From the NCBI RefSeq assembly GCF_002735705.1, contig NZ_PDZL01000001.1:186001-250000 (forward strand): a stretch of 64,000 nucleotides of DNA, written 5' to 3'. This document shows positions 25,553-35,175 of this stretch, piece after piece (within the stretch, counting starts at the first letter, position 1; the number at the start of each line of letters is the position of its first letter). The DNA is from Janthinobacterium sp. BJB426 (lineage in GTDB: Bacteria; Pseudomonadota; Gammaproteobacteria; Burkholderiales; Burkholderiaceae_D). The position numbers and the translations under genes were made by a program. The notes beneath the pieces were generated by a model. That model was not told the DNA's origin and did no database searches. It saw nothing but the letters and a program-made list of their open reading frames with translations.

Positions 25553-26662
25553 ATGTCATTTCAAACAGAACCTCCGTACACGCATGGCAGTATCGACCGC
25601 AGCGCCGTGGTGCTGGTTAACCTGGGCACGCCCGATGCGCCGACGTCGTCGGCCGTGCGGCGCTATCTGAAGCAATTTTTGTCGGATCCGCGCGTGGTGG
25701 AGATTCCCCGCATCGTCTGGTGGTTCATCTTGAACCTGATCATTTTGCCCTTCCGTTCCGGCCAGTCGGCCAAGAAATACGCGTCGATCTGGACACGCGA
25801 AGGCTCGCCCTTGAAAGTGCACACGCAAAAGCAGGCCAAGTTGCTGGCCGGCGCGCTGGCCGAGCGGGGCCACGACGGCGTGACCGTGGCCATGGCCATG
25901 CGCTACGGTTCGCCTTCCTTGCCCGACGTGCTGGCCAAGCTGAAAAGCGAAGGCTGCGAGCGCATCGCCATCCTGCCTGCCTATCCGCAATACTCGGGCA
26001 CGACGACGGGTTCCATCTACGATGCCGTGTTTGCCCATTACGCCACCGTGCGCAATGTGCCGGAATTGCGTTTCATTAAGCAATATCACGAGCACGACAC
26101 GTATATCGACGCCTTGCGCGACTCCGTGCTGAACCATTGGGAAGCGCATGGCCGTCCCGAAAAACTGGTGATGAGCTTTCATGGCGTCCCCAAGCGTACC
26201 TTGCTGCTCGGCGACCCCTATCATTGCCAATGCCTGAAAACGGCGCGCCTGCTGGCGGAAAGGTTGAAATTAACTAAAGAGCAATACGTGGTGACCTTCC
26301 AGTCGCGCTTTGGCAAGGCCGAATGGCTGCAGCCGTACACGGCGCCCACTCTGGTGGCGCTGGCGCAACAGGGCGTCAAGCGCGTCGACCTGCTGTGTCC
26401 TGGCTTTACCAGCGATTGCCTGGAAACGCTGGAGGAGATCGCCATGGAAGCCAAGCATGATTTCGAGACGGCCGGCGGCCAGCAGTTTCACTACATCGCT
26501 TGTCTTAACGAAACGCCAGCCTGGATCGCGGGCCTGGCAGAAATTGCGGAGCAGCACATGATTGGCTGGCCGACGATGAAGACGGCGGCGCAGCGTGAGG
26601 CGGACAAGAAGGCGGGCGAACAGGCGCGCACGGCGGCCCTGGCCCTGGGCGCGCCGCATTAA
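25553..26662 (+). CDS. hemH: Ferrochelatase
   Basis: 369 aa, normal for proteobacterial HemH. It contains LVNLGTPDAPT near the start, the active-site histidine region MSFHGVPKR, CQCLKTARLL and FTSDCLETLEEI with the acidic metal-side residue. It inserts ferrous iron into protoporphyrin IX at the membrane surface, the last step of heme synthesis. It lies between the nadK-recN and grpE-dnaK-dnaJ units, a conserved location in this order, and ends at a short GC-rich hairpin. Confidence 0.96.
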   Translation: MSFQTEPPYTHGSIDRSAVVLVNLGTPDAPTSSAVRRYLKQFLSDPRVVEIPRIVWWFILNLIILPFRSGQSAKKYASIWTREGSPLKVHTQKQAKLLAGALAERGHDGVTVAMAMRYGSPSLPDVLAKLKSEGCERIAILPAYPQYSGTTTGSIYDAVFAHYATVRNVPELRFIKQYHEHDTYIDALRDSVLNHWEAHGRPEKLVMSFHGVPKRTLLLGDPYHCQCLKTARLLAERLKLTKEQYVVTFQSRFGKAEWLQPYTAPTLVALAQQGVKRVDLLCPGFTSDCLETLEEIAMEAKHDFETAGGQQFHYIACLNETPAWIAGLAEIAEQHMIGWPTMKTAAQREADKKAGEQARTAALALGAPH

Positions 26663-26682
26663 AGATAATGATTTTTGACAAT

Positions 26683-26706
26683 TAAAAGCCGCGCTTGCGC
26701 GGCTTT
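26683..26706 (+). terminator. Terminator after hemH
   Basis: AAAAGCCGCGC and GCGCGGCTTT form a tight GC-rich hairpin with a TT loop, 20 bases after the hemH stop. The T tract is short. Confidence 0.65.
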
Positions 26707-26910
26707 GTCACGTCTGGCGCGGTCAAGGAGTTTTCCAAATAGCAACACCGCCAGTGGCGATGGCCGTGGCGGGGCTGGTAGAATGCCCGCTTTGTCGTGG
26801 GAAGCCAGGAAATCAAGGGATGTGCGCACGGATCGCTGGTCAAAATGGATAGCGTTTTGTAATACGCTGTAACATGGACCGATGTAATTCTGGTTTTGCC
26901 ATGCATACCC
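26707..26910. other. Intergenic region between hemH terminator and grpE promoter
   Basis: I see no gene or conserved RNA here. The region has mixed composition and becomes AT-richer toward the heat-shock promoter at 26911. Confidence 0.4.
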
Positions 26911-26938
26911 CTTGAAACAATAGGATATAGCCCCATCT
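26911..26938 (+). promoter_or_regulatory. Sigma32 heat-shock promoter of grpE
   Basis: -35 CTTGAAA (26911-26917), a 13-base spacer and -10 CCCCATCT (26931-26938) match the RpoH consensus almost perfectly. The start codon of grpE is 66 bases downstream. No CIRCE (HrcA) inverted repeat was found. Confidence 0.9.
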
Positions 26939-27004
26939 GCCCGTTAGTGTTGTAAAGATAGTTAGACTAACTCATTTAAGTCATTGATTGTAGGAGCTTT
27001 TCAG

Positions 27005-27541
27005 ATGCAAGATCAGGAAAACCAAGCTGTACCTAATCCGCAAGCGGACGCCGCGGCGACTGCCCCATCTACTCCCGCAGAGCCTACTTTGGAAGAGCAG
27101 CTGGCGAGTACCGAAGCGCGTCTTGCAGAGATGCACGATGCCTTCATGCGCGCCAAGGCTGATGGCGAAAATATCCGCCGCCGCGCGCAGGAAGATGTTG
27201 CTAAAGCGCACAAATTCGCAGTGGAAAGCTTTGCCGAAGCCATGGTGCCGGTGAAAGACAGCCTGGAAACGGCGCTGACGGTGGAAGCACCGACCATCGA
27301 ATCGCTGAAAGAAGGCGTCGAGATGACCTTGAAGCAACTGAACGCCGCGTTCGAGCGCAACCGCCTGGTGGAAGTGCTGCCAGTGCAGGGTGAAAAGCTC
27401 GATCCGATGAAACACCAGGCCGTTGCCGTGGTGCCAGCGGAGCAGGAAGCCAATACCATCGTGTCAGTCCTGCAAAAGGGCTATATGATTGCGGACCGCC
27501 TGCTGCGCCCAGCCATTGTAACGACCGCGCAAGCAAAATAA
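27005..27541 (+). CDS. grpE: Nucleotide exchange factor GrpE
   Basis: 178 aa from ATG 27005, with AGGAG 8 bases upstream; a TTG seven codons earlier is open but unlikely. An acidic/Ala N-terminus is followed by a long coiled-coil helix (about 35-95) and the beta-wing domain with the GrpE signature near [17 protein letters not shown]. It releases ADP from DnaK during the chaperone cycle in the cytosol. It is first of the grpE-dnaK-dnaJ set behind a sigma32 promoter. Confidence 0.97.
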   Translation: MQDQENQAVPNPQADAAATAPSTPAEPTLEEQLASTEARLAEMHDAFMRAKADGENIRRRAQEDVAKAHKFAVESFAEAMVPVKDSLETALTVEAPTIESLKEGVEMTLKQLNAAFERNRLVEVLPVQGEKLDPMKHQAVAVVPAEQEANTIVSVLQKGYMIADRLLRPAIVTTAQAK

Positions 27542-27564
27542 TCAGAGTGCGGCATCAAGCAAGC

Positions 27565-27592
27565 CTTGAAACCATGCCGCTTTGCCACATAT
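27565..27592 (+). promoter_or_regulatory. Second sigma32-like promoter, in front of dnaK
   Basis: CTTGAAA (27565-27571), 13-base spacer and CCACATAT (27585-27592) differ from the RpoH consensus at one -10 position. The spacing is the same as at the grpE promoter. It lies in the 91-base grpE-dnaK gap. Confidence 0.7.
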
Positions 27593-27632
27593 AAGAACCA
27601 TCTGAAATCTAGCAAATAAAAGGAAATAAATC

Positions 27633-29576
27633 ATGGGTAGAATTATCGGTATCGATCTGGGAACCACGAATTCCTGCGTTTCCATCATGGAAAACGGTCA
27701 ACCAAAGGTAATCGAAAACGCTGAAGGCGCACGCACGACGCCGTCGATTATTGCTTATCAAGAAGATGGCGAAATTCTCGTCGGCGCGCCAGCGAAACGC
27801 CAGGCCGTGACCAATCCGAAAAACACGCTGTACGCAGTCAAGCGTCTGATCGGTCGCAAGTTCGACGAAAAAGAAGTCCAAAAAGACATCGCACTGATGC
27901 CGTACCAGATCATGAAAGCCGACAACGGCGATGCATGGATCGGCGTACGCGACAAAAAACTGGCGCCGCCGCAAATCTCGGCTGAAGTCCTGCGCAAGAT
28001 GAAGAAAACGGCAGAAGACTACCTCGGTGAAGAAGTCACCGAAGCCGTCATCACCGTGCCTGCGTACTTCAACGACTCGCAGCGTCAAGCTACCAAGGAT
28101 GCCGGCCGTATCGCTGGCCTGGACGTCAAGCGCATCATCAACGAGCCAACCGCGGCAGCGCTGGCGTTCGGTCTGGACAAGACCGAAAAAGGCGACCGTA
28201 AAATCGCCGTGTATGACTTGGGTGGCGGTACGTTCGACGTGTCGATCATCGAAATCGCGGATGTTGATGGCGAGAAACAATTTGAAGTGCTGTCGACCAA
28301 TGGCGACACCTTCCTGGGCGGCGAAGACTTCGACCAGCGCGTCATCGATTACATCATCGACGAGTTCAAGAAGATCAACGGCATCGACCTGAAAAAAGAT
28401 CCGATCGCCCTGCAGCGCATCAAGGCTTCGGCCGAGCGCGCGAAGATCGAATTGTCGTCGTCGCAACAAACCGAGATCAACGAGCCGTACATCGCCATGG
28501 CGAATGGCGCACCGGTCCACTTGAACCTGAAGATGACCCGCGCCAAGCTGGAATCCCTGGTGGAAGAGCTGATCACGGCCACGATGGAACCATGCCGCAT
28601 CGCTATCAAAGATGCTGGCGTGAAAGTGTCGGACATCGATGACATCATCCTGGTCGGCGGCATGACGCGTATGCCGAAGGTGCAGGAAAAAGTGAAGGAA
28701 TTCTTCGGCAAGGATCCACGCAAGGACGTGAACCCGGACGAAGCCGTCGCCGTGGGCGCAGCGATTCAAGGTTCGGTCCTGTCGGGCGAACGCAAGGACT
28801 TGCTGTTGCTGGACGTCACTCCTCTGTCCCTGGGTATCGAAACCCTGGGCGGCGTGATGACCAAGATGATCCACAAAAACACGACGATTCCGACCAAGTT
28901 CAGCCAGGTCTTCTCGACGGCCGACGACAACCAGCCTGCGGTGACCATCAAGGTCTTCCAGGGTGAGCGTGAAATCGCCGCCGGCAACAAGGGTCTGGGC
29001 GAATTCAATCTGGAAGGCATCCCGCCAGCATCGCGCGGTACGCCACAGATCGAAGTGACCTTCGACATCGACGCCAACGGCATCTTGCATGTCGGCGCGA
29101 AAGACAAGGCCACCGGCAAGGAAAACAAGATCACGATCAAGGCCAATTCCGGCTTGACCGAGGCTGAAATCCAGAAGATGGTGAAAGACGCCGAGTTGAA
29201 CGCGGAAGAAGACAAGAAGGTCAAAGAATTGGCCGAGTCGCGCAACCAGGCCGATGCTCTGGTACACTCGACCCGGAAATCCTTGACCGAATACGGCGAC
29301 AAGCTGGATGCGGGCGAGAAAGAGAAGATCGAAGCGGCGATTACCGACCTGGAAGCAAGCATCAAGGCGGGCGACAAGGCTGAGATCGACGCCAAGGTGG
29401 AAGCACTGTCGAGCGCATCGCAGAAATTGGGCGAAAAAATGTATGCCGACATGCAAGCGCAGCAAGCTGCCGGCGGCGCGGAAGGTGCACAGCAAGCTGC
29501 TGGCGCATCGGACGCAGGCGCCAAGCAAGACGACGTTGTTGACGCTGACTTCAAAGAAGTCAAAGACAGCAAGTAA
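27633..29576 (+). CDS. dnaK: Molecular chaperone DnaK (Hsp70)
   Basis: 647 aa. The actin-like ATPase domain has [10 protein letters not shown] (6-15), [10 protein letters not shown] near 199 and VGGMTRMP. The substrate-binding domain, helical lid and Gly/Ala-rich tail ending in [12 protein letters not shown] are all present. It folds and protects proteins with DnaJ and GrpE in the cytosol. AAAAGGAAA precedes the ATG. Codon use is more restricted than in neighbours, as expected for a highly expressed gene. It is followed by a terminator before dnaJ. Confidence 0.99.
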   Translation: MGRIIGIDLGTTNSCVSIMENGQPKVIENAEGARTTPSIIAYQEDGEILVGAPAKRQAVTNPKNTLYAVKRLIGRKFDEKEVQKDIALMPYQIMKADNGDAWIGVRDKKLAPPQISAEVLRKMKKTAEDYLGEEVTEAVITVPAYFNDSQRQATKDAGRIAGLDVKRIINEPTAAALAFGLDKTEKGDRKIAVYDLGGGTFDVSIIEIADVDGEKQFEVLSTNGDTFLGGEDFDQRVIDYIIDEFKKINGIDLKKDPIALQRIKASAERAKIELSSSQQTEINEPYIAMANGAPVHLNLKMTRAKLESLVEELITATMEPCRIAIKDAGVKVSDIDDIILVGGMTRMPKVQEKVKEFFGKDPRKDVNPDEAVAVGAAIQGSVLSGERKDLLLLDVTPLSLGIETLGGVMTKMIHKNTTIPTKFSQVFSTADDNQPAVTIKVFQGEREIAAGNKGLGEFNLEGIPPASRGTPQIEVTFDIDANGILHVGAKDKATGKENKITIKANSGLTEAEIQKMVKDAELNAEEDKKVKELAESRNQADALVHSTRKSLTEYGDKLDAGEKEKIEAAITDLEASIKAGDKAEIDAKVEALSSASQKLGEKMYADMQAQQAAGGAEGAQQAAGASDAGAKQDDVVDADFKEVKDSK

Positions 29577-29651
29577 TTGTCTTGCGCTCCCATGAACTGG
29601 GGGTAGCCGGGCTGAACGCTACATCGCGGGATTAGCCGCGAAGACCGGCCG

Positions 29652-29694
29652 AGCCGAGTCGCTGCGCCTAGCGCAGCACTCGACTCGGCTTTTT
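29652..29694 (+). terminator. Rho-independent terminator between dnaK and dnaJ
   Basis: AGCCGAGTCG pairs with CGACTCGGCT, with an inner CTGCGC/GCGCAG stem and a short loop, followed by TTTT. It would reduce read-through from dnaK into dnaJ. Confidence 0.8.
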
Positions 29695-29739
29695 CGTGTA
29701 ATTTTTACATCAGTAGATAGACTGCAAGGTGCCGACAAC

Positions 29740-30873
29740 ATGGCAAAGCGTGATTTTTACGAGACACTCGGTGTCGCAAAAAATGCTTCGGAAGAAGAGA
29801 TCAAAAAGTCTTACCGTAAACTGGCGATGAAATACCATCCGGACCGTAATCCGGATAGCAAGGAATCGGAAGAAAAGTTTAAGGAAGTCAAAGAAGCCTA
29901 CGAGATGCTGACCAATCCGGAAAAGCGCGATGCGTATGACCGTTATGGTCACGCTGGCGTGGACCCGAACATGGGCGGCGGTGGCGGCTTCGGCGGCGGT
30001 GCTGGCGGCTTTGCCGACAGCTTCGGCGATATCTTCGGCGACATCTTTGGCGGTGGCGGTGGACGCAGCCGCAATGCGGGGCCACAGGTGTACCGTGGCG
30101 CCGACTTGCGCTACAACCTGGAAATTACACTGGAGCAAGCTGCTCACGGCTTCGACACGACCATCCGCGTGCCGAGCTGGGACAAGTGCGACACTTGCCA
30201 CGGCAGCGGCGCCAAGCCAGGCACCTCGCCAACCACCTGCGGTACCTGCGGTGGTCACGGTCAGGTGCGCATGCAGCAAGGTTTCTTCAGCATCCAGCAA
30301 ACCTGCCCGAAATGCCATGGCAGCGGCAAGGTCATCACCGACCCGTGCACGCCGTGCGGCGGCGCCGGTCGCATCAAGCGCAACAAGACCCTGGAAGTAA
30401 AAATTCCAGTCGGTATCGACAACGGCATGCGTATCCGTTCGTCCGGCAACGGCGAACCGGGCACGAATGGCGGTCCGTCGGGCGACCTGTATGTGGAAAT
30501 CCACATCAAGCCGCACGCCGTGTTCCAGCGCGAAGGCGACGACCTGCATTGCGAAATGCCGATCTCGTTCACCAAGGCGGCCCTGGGCGGCGAAATCGAA
30601 GTACCTACCCTGAACGGCAAAGTGTCGTTCACGATCCCGGAAGGCACCCAGTCGGGTAAAACCTTCCGCCTGAAAGGCAAGGGCATCAAGGGCGTGCGCT
30701 CCGGTTACGCGGGCGACCTGTTCTGCCACGTGGCCATCGAAACGCCCGTGAAACTGACGGAAAAACAGAAAGACCTGCTGCGCGACTTTGAAAAGTCGAC
30801 GACCGAGGGCGGTGCCAAGCACAGTCCGCAAAGCAAGACCTGGAAAGACAAGGTCAAGGATTTTTTTGAGTAA
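29740..30873 (+). CDS. dnaJ: Co-chaperone DnaJ
   Basis: 377 aa with all type I DnaJ parts: J domain with HPD at 33-35, a Gly/Phe-rich linker (about 75-110), four CxxCxGxG zinc repeats (about 147-215) and the C-terminal substrate domain. It delivers substrates to DnaK and stimulates its ATPase. It lies 163 bases after dnaK, behind an internal terminator, so it may rely on read-through or its own promoter in the AT-rich 29695-29735 stretch. Confidence 0.98.
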   Translation: MAKRDFYETLGVAKNASEEEIKKSYRKLAMKYHPDRNPDSKESEEKFKEVKEAYEMLTNPEKRDAYDRYGHAGVDPNMGGGGGFGGGAGGFADSFGDIFGDIFGGGGGRSRNAGPQVYRGADLRYNLEITLEQAAHGFDTTIRVPSWDKCDTCHGSGAKPGTSPTTCGTCGGHGQVRMQQGFFSIQQTCPKCHGSGKVITDPCTPCGGAGRIKRNKTLEVKIPVGIDNGMRIRSSGNGEPGTNGGPSGDLYVEIHIKPHAVFQREGDDLHCEMPISFTKAALGGEIEVPTLNGKVSFTIPEGTQSGKTFRLKGKGIKGVRSGYAGDLFCHVAIETPVKLTEKQKDLLRDFEKSTTEGGAKHSPQSKTWKDKVKDFFE

Positions 30874-30890
30874 GCACACGTAATACCATG

Positions 30891-30923
30891 CGCCGGGATG
30901 CTTCAACATCCCGGCGTTTTTTT
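30891..30923 (+). terminator. Rho-independent terminator after dnaJ
   Basis: CGCCGGGATG and CATCCCGGCG flank a CTTCAA loop, followed by seven T. It starts 17 bases after the dnaJ stop. Confidence 0.92.
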
Positions 30924-31009
30924 CATCACGACTGAACAATGTGCGCGCATCGCCGGCCTATGGGCGCGATCTGCCGCCAATTCAGTCGTACGTACACAAT
31001 GGGAGCGAT

Positions 31010-31681
31010 ATGACCGAACAGAAAAATGGCCCGGCCCTGGCGGAACTGCTGCAGCGTAACCGTCGCTGGGCCGACTCGATGGTGGCGAAAGACCCGAACT
31101 TCTTCAAGAACCTGGAAGCGCAAACGTCGCCCGAATACCTGTGGATCGGCTGCTCCGACAGCCGCGTGCCCGCCAACGAACTGCTGGGCATGGCGCCTGG
31201 CGACGTGTTTGTGCACCGTAACATCGCCAATGTGGTCGTGCATTCCGACCTCAATTGCCTGTCCGTCCTGCAATTTGCCGTGGACGTGCTGAAAGTCAAA
31301 CATGTCATCATCGTCGGCCATTACGGCTGCAAGGGCGTGCATGCGGCCATGACGGGCACACGCATCGGCCTGGTCGACAACTGGCTGCGCCACGTGCAGG
31401 ACGTGGGCCAGAAGCACGAACGCTACCTGGGCGACGTGCTGACCAGCCGCCAGCGCGGCGACCGCCTGTGCGAACTGAACGTCGTCGAACAAGTTTTGAA
31501 CGTGTGCCAGACCACCGTCGTGCAAGATGCGTGGGAACGGGGCCAGGAACTCAGCGTCCATGGCTGGGTCTATGGCTTGAAAGATGGCTTGCTGAACGAC
31601 CTGGAAGTGACCGTCACGGCCGGCCACGAGCTGGCGCCGCGCATGGCGACCCGCCTGGCCCGCTACGAAGCAATAGCGTAA
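31010..31681 (+). CDS. can: Beta-class carbonic anhydrase
   Basis: 223 aa from ATG 31010, preceded by GGGAGCG; upstream codons in the same frame run into the dnaJ terminator and are not coding. Zinc ligands C48, D50, H104 and C107 are in CSDSRVPANE and GHYGCKGV, with R52 forming the Asp-Arg dyad. It interconverts CO2 and bicarbonate in the cytosol, supplying bicarbonate to carboxylases. It stands alone between dnaJ and a convergent Sel1-repeat gene. Confidence 0.96.
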   Translation: MTEQKNGPALAELLQRNRRWADSMVAKDPNFFKNLEAQTSPEYLWIGCSDSRVPANELLGMAPGDVFVHRNIANVVVHSDLNCLSVLQFAVDVLKVKHVIIVGHYGCKGVHAAMTGTRIGLVDNWLRHVQDVGQKHERYLGDVLTSRQRGDRLCELNVVEQVLNVCQTTVVQDAWERGQELSVHGWVYGLKDGLLNDLEVTVTAGHELAPRMATRLARYEAIA

Positions 31682-31689
31682 ACGATGCT

Positions 31690-31709
31690 GGCGCCGTGCT
31701 TACGGCGCC
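31690..31709. terminator. Hairpin between convergent can and Sel1-repeat genes
   Basis: GGCGCCG-TGCTTA-CGGCGCC overlaps the stop codon of the leftward gene and lies 9 bases after the can stop. It is a compact GC stem without a T tract, so termination efficiency is uncertain. Confidence 0.5.
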
Positions 31710-32185
31710 GCATTGTCCAGGCGGCCCAGGTAATCGGCCGCCTCCCGCACGCCCTCCTGCGCCGCCTGGCGCAGCCAGGTTCTGGCCTGGGGAATGTCCT
31801 GCGGCGTGCCCCGGCCTTCGGCCAGCGCCACGCCATAGTGGTAGCGCGCCAGCCGCGCATAGGCCGCGTCGTCATTCGTATGCGCACCGCGCCGCATCAG
31901 CGCCGTCGCCTGCTCCAGGTCTTTAGGCACGCCGATGCCCGTTTCATACAGCTGGGCCAACCAAATCATCGAATACACATCGTTCCAGCGCCGGATGCAA
32001 TCTTCAAAGATGGCGACGGCGGCCGCATGGTCGCCCGTCTTGTCGGCCGCGTAGCCGTACAAACACTTGATGCGCTTGTCGCTGTGCACATAGGCTTTGT
32101 AGCTGAGATCACTTTCACCTTCGCTATTTTGCGCGTGGACGACAGCAGGGAACAGCAAGGCGAGCAGCAGGGCATAGGTGGGCAT
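31700..32185 (-). CDS. Secreted Sel1-repeat (TPR-like) protein
   Basis: 161 aa with a signal peptide (about 1-18, cleavage at VHA-QNS) and AGGAAAG before the start. At least two Sel1-like repeats are visible (AQLYETGIGVPKDLEQATAL and GVALAEGRGTPQDIPQARTW), preceded by a TPR-like stretch. Such proteins are periplasmic scaffolds for protein-protein contacts; the partner is unknown. It is divergent from the TauD-like gene and convergent with can. Confidence 0.85.
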   Translation of the reverse strand: MPTYALLLALLFPAVVHAQNSEGESDLSYKAYVHSDKRIKCLYGYAADKTGDHAAAVAIFEDCIRRWNDVYSMIWLAQLYETGIGVPKDLEQATALMRRGAHTNDDAAYARLARYHYGVALAEGRGTPQDIPQARTWLRQAAQEGVREAADYLGRLDNAAP

Positions 32186-32396
32186 GGCTTTCCTGGACGA
32201 TGGTTGAAAATTGGTAGATAAGCAAGTTTCGTGCTAGCTCCGTTCCCCGGCAAAGCCGGCGCAGTTGCGCCATTGCGTGGCAGCCTGTGTGGCAACCTGG
32301 CGCAACGCGCCGCGCATATCCATATAGTAAATGCTTCGTTTGCAAGCAAGGCTGGCCGACATACAGTGGACTTCCCCTGACTCTAGTCGAATTCCC

Positions 32397-33281
32397 ATGT
32401 CGGCCGTCCTGAAACCCGTGCAGTCCACCAGCCATTTTCGTATCGAGACATTCGATGCGCCCTTGGGCGCGCAAGTGCTGGGGCTGGACCTGGCGCAGCC
32501 GCTCTCACTGGGCGACTTCCAGCGCCTGCACCATGCCCACCTCGACCATCACGTGCTGGTGTTCCGCGACCAGCGCATCACGCCGCGGCAGCAAGTTGAT
32601 TTCAGCCGCCGCTTCGGCCCGCTGCAAATCCACGTGCTGCGCCAGTTTCAGCTGCCTACGCAGCCGGAAGTGCTGATCATCTCGAACATCGTCGAGGATG
32701 GCCAGCCCATCGGCCTGGGCGACGCCGGCCATTTCTGGCATTCTGACCTGTCGTACAAGGAAGTGCCCAGCCTCGGTTCCATGCTGCATGCGCAAGAGTT
32801 GCCGCAGGACGGTGGCGATACCGTGTTTGCGAATATGCACCTGGCGTGGGAAAGCTTGCCGGCCGCGCTGCGCCATGCCGTACGCGGCGCCCGTGCCGAG
32901 CACAGCTATCTGAGCCAGTATGAGGAATTGCGCCGCCGCAACCCATGGCGTCCTGCCCTGACGCAGGCGCAGATCGATGAAGTCACACCCGTCAGCCATC
33001 CGGTGGTGCGCGTGCACCCGGAAACGGGACGCCGCGCCCTGTTTGTCAGCGAACATTTCACCACGCGTATCGTCGGCTTGCCCGACGACGAAAGCCGCGC
33101 CCTGCTCGACGAACTGTTTGCCCACAGCGTGCGCCCGGAGCACCTGTATGTGCACCGCTGGCAGCCATACGACCTGGTGTTCTGGGACAACCGTTCCCTG
33201 ATGCATCTGGCGACGGGGTGCCCGCCCGAGCAGCGCCGCAAACTCTACCGCACTACCATCGAAGGCGATGCGCCCTACTGA
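32397..33281 (+). CDS. tauD: TauD/TfdA-family 2-oxoglutarate-dependent dioxygenase
   Basis: 294 aa from ATG 32397 (MSAVLKPVQSTSH). The iron ligands are H115 and D117 (HFWHSDLSY) and H270 (NRSLMHLATG), with R281/R285 placed for 2-oxoglutarate binding. The family hydroxylates taurine, sulfonates or carboxylates so that sulfite or other groups are released. It stands directly upstream of a sulfonate/taurine-type ABC transporter, which favours a sulfur-scavenging role, though the substrate is not proven. The start lacks a strong ribosome binding site. Confidence 0.82.
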   Translation: MSAVLKPVQSTSHFRIETFDAPLGAQVLGLDLAQPLSLGDFQRLHHAHLDHHVLVFRDQRITPRQQVDFSRRFGPLQIHVLRQFQLPTQPEVLIISNIVEDGQPIGLGDAGHFWHSDLSYKEVPSLGSMLHAQELPQDGGDTVFANMHLAWESLPAALRHAVRGARAEHSYLSQYEELRRRNPWRPALTQAQIDEVTPVSHPVVRVHPETGRRALFVSEHFTTRIVGLPDDESRALLDELFAHSVRPEHLYVHRWQPYDLVFWDNRSLMHLATGCPPEQRRKLYRTTIEGDAPY

Positions 33282-33314
33282 TTTTTTCCTGTAAGCCTGA
33301 CCCAAGGAGTGTCC

Positions 33315-34328
33315 ATGTTGCCGATCGTTAGTTTTTCCCGCCGCCTGCTTGCCGCCATCGCCGTGCTGTGTATGGCCATGCCCATGGCCCGGGCAGAAGG
33401 TCAGATCCGCATCGCGGGCCAGCATGGCATCACCTTCTTGCTGCTCAATATTGCGCAGGAACAAAAGCTGATTGAAAAGCATGGCAAGCAGCAGGGCGTC
33501 GATGTCAAAGTCAAGTGGATCACCCTGTCCGGCGGGCCGGCCATCAATGACGCTTTGTTATCGGGCAATATCGATATCGCGGGGGCTGGGCTGGGGCCGT
33601 TGCTGACCATCTGGGATCGCACCAAAGGCCGGCAGAACGTGCGCGGCGTGGCCTCGCTGGGCAACTTCCCCTACTATTTGGTCAGCAATAATCCCAAGGT
33701 GAAAACCCTGGCGGACCTGACGGACAAGGATCGCATCGCCTTGCCTGCCGTTTCCGTTTCCGTGCAGGCGCGCATCCTGCAAATGGCCGTGGCGAAACAG
33801 TGGGGCGACAAGGAATTCGCCCGCCTCGATAAAATCACGCAAACCTTGCCGCACCCGGACGCGGCGGCCGCCATCATCGCCGGCGGCACGGAGTTGACAG
33901 GCCACTTCGGCAATTCGCCGTTCCAGGAACAGGAACTGGCGCAAAACCCGAACGCCCACATCATCCTGAACTCGTACGACGTGCAGGGCGGACCCAGCTC
34001 GTCGACTCTGCTGTATGCGACGGAAAAGTATCGCAAGGACAATCCGAAAACCTACCGTGCCTTCATCGCCGCCCTGGCGGAAGCGGCGCAGTATGCGAGC
34101 AGCAATCCGCAAGGCGCGGCCGACATCTACATCAAGGTGAATAAAAGCAAGGTGGACCGCAATCTGCTGTTGAAAATCTTTGCCAACCCGCAAGTGCAAT
34201 TCAAGATCGCACCGCAAAACACCTATGGCCTGGCGCAATTCCTGCACCGCGTGAGCGCCATCCGTAACTTGCCAGACAGCTGGCGCGACTACTTCTTTGA
34301 CGATCCTGCCATCACGCAAGGAGGCTGA
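33315..34328 (+). CDS. ABC transporter substrate-binding protein (taurine/sulfonate type)
   Basis: 337 aa from ATG 33315, chosen because AAGGAG lies 5 bases upstream. Residues 1-27 are a signal peptide (cleavage at ARA-EGQ). The mature part has the SsuA/TauA/NrtA-like fold signatures (GGPAINDALLSGNIDIAGAG, PHPDAAAAIIAGG). It binds the substrate in the periplasm and hands it to the permease. The 1-base gap to the ATPase gene and the ATGA overlap beyond it make a tight operon with tauD in front. It is labelled by type, not by proven ligand. Confidence 0.88.
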   Translation: MLPIVSFSRRLLAAIAVLCMAMPMARAEGQIRIAGQHGITFLLLNIAQEQKLIEKHGKQQGVDVKVKWITLSGGPAINDALLSGNIDIAGAGLGPLLTIWDRTKGRQNVRGVASLGNFPYYLVSNNPKVKTLADLTDKDRIALPAVSVSVQARILQMAVAKQWGDKEFARLDKITQTLPHPDAAAAIIAGGTELTGHFGNSPFQEQELAQNPNAHIILNSYDVQGGPSSSTLLYATEKYRKDNPKTYRAFIAALAEAAQYASSNPQGAADIYIKVNKSKVDRNLLLKIFANPQVQFKIAPQNTYGLAQFLHRVSAIRNLPDSWRDYFFDDPAITQGG

Positions 34329-34329
34329 C

Positions 34330-35175
34330 ATGAACGCACCCGCTTTTCACCTGGTACGTCCTCCGGTTGCCTTGCAGCCCTTGCTCAGCGTCAAACATGT
34401 CAGCCTGGAATACCGCACCGAGCAGCGTACCGTGCGCGCCACGCACGACGTCAGTTTCGACGTGTTCCGGGGCGATCGTTTCGTGCTGCTGGGGCCATCC
34501 GGCTGCGGCAAGTCGTCCTTGCTGAAGGCCGTGGCCGGTTTCATCGCGCCGCGCGCGGGCAGCATCGCCATGCAGGGCCAGCCCATCCATAAACCGGGGC
34601 CGGACCGTGTCGTCGTGTTCCAGGAATTCGATCAGTTGCCGCCATGGAAGACTGTTCTGGAAAACGTCATGTTCCCCTTGCTGGCCAGCAAGCGGCTGGA
34701 CAAGCAGGCGGCTCGCGAGCGCGCCCATCACTGGATCGCCAAGGTGGGCCTGGCCGGCTTTGAAGATGCCCATCCGCATACCTTGTCGGGCGGCATGAAG
34801 CAGCGGGTAGCCATCGCCCGTGCCTTGGCCATGCAGCCGGAAGTGCTGCTGATGGACGAGCCGTTTGCCGCCCTCGATGCACTGACGCGGCGCAAGATGC
34901 AGGAAGAGCTGAGCCGTCTGTGGGAAGAGCTGCGCTTTACCCTTGTGTTCGTTACGCATTCGATCGAGGAAGCTTTGGTCGTGGGCAACCGCATCCTGCT
35001 GCTGTCGCCCCATCCGGGCCGGGTACGGGCCGAACTCAACAGTCATCAATTCGGCTTGCACAGCGCGGGCAGCGCGGAATTCCAGGCCGCCAGCAGCCGC
35101 ATCCATGGTTTGCTGTTCGATGAGGAAGTCGCTCCCGTCGCGCAAGCAGAGCCTGTCCACCGGGAGGCCGTATGA
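34330..35175 (+). CDS. ABC transporter ATP-binding protein (taurine/sulfonate type)
   Basis: 281 aa. Walker A GPSGCGKS is at 55-62, the Q-loop at FQEFDQLPPW (98-107), signature LSGGMKQR at 152-159 and Walker B LLMDEP at 173-178, the arrangement of SsuB/TauB/NrtD importers. It powers uptake by ATP hydrolysis on the cytosolic face. It starts one base after the binding-protein stop with AAGGAGG as ribosome binding site, and its stop overlaps the permease start (ATGA). Confidence 0.93.
   Translation: MNAPAFHLVRPPVALQPLLSVKHVSLEYRTEQRTVRATHDVSFDVFRGDRFVLLGPSGCGKSSLLKAVAGFIAPRAGSIAMQGQPIHKPGPDRVVVFQEFDQLPPWKTVLENVMFPLLASKRLDKQAARERAHHWIAKVGLAGFEDAHPHTLSGGMKQRVAIARALAMQPEVLLMDEPFAALDALTRRKMQEELSRLWEELRFTLVFVTHSIEEALVVGNRILLLSPHPGRVRAELNSHQFGLHSAGSAEFQAASSRIHGLLFDEEVAPVAQAEPVHREAV

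Noticed and set aside
26939-27004. CIRCE (HrcA) element upstream of grpE
   Set aside because: I looked for the TTAGCACTC-N9-GAGTGCTAA pattern. Only a loosely similar TTAGACTAACTC string exists, without the paired half.
27609-29528. Long minus-strand open frame (639 codons)
   Set aside because: It lies antisense to dnaK. dnaK is beyond doubt, and the shadow frame has biased composition.
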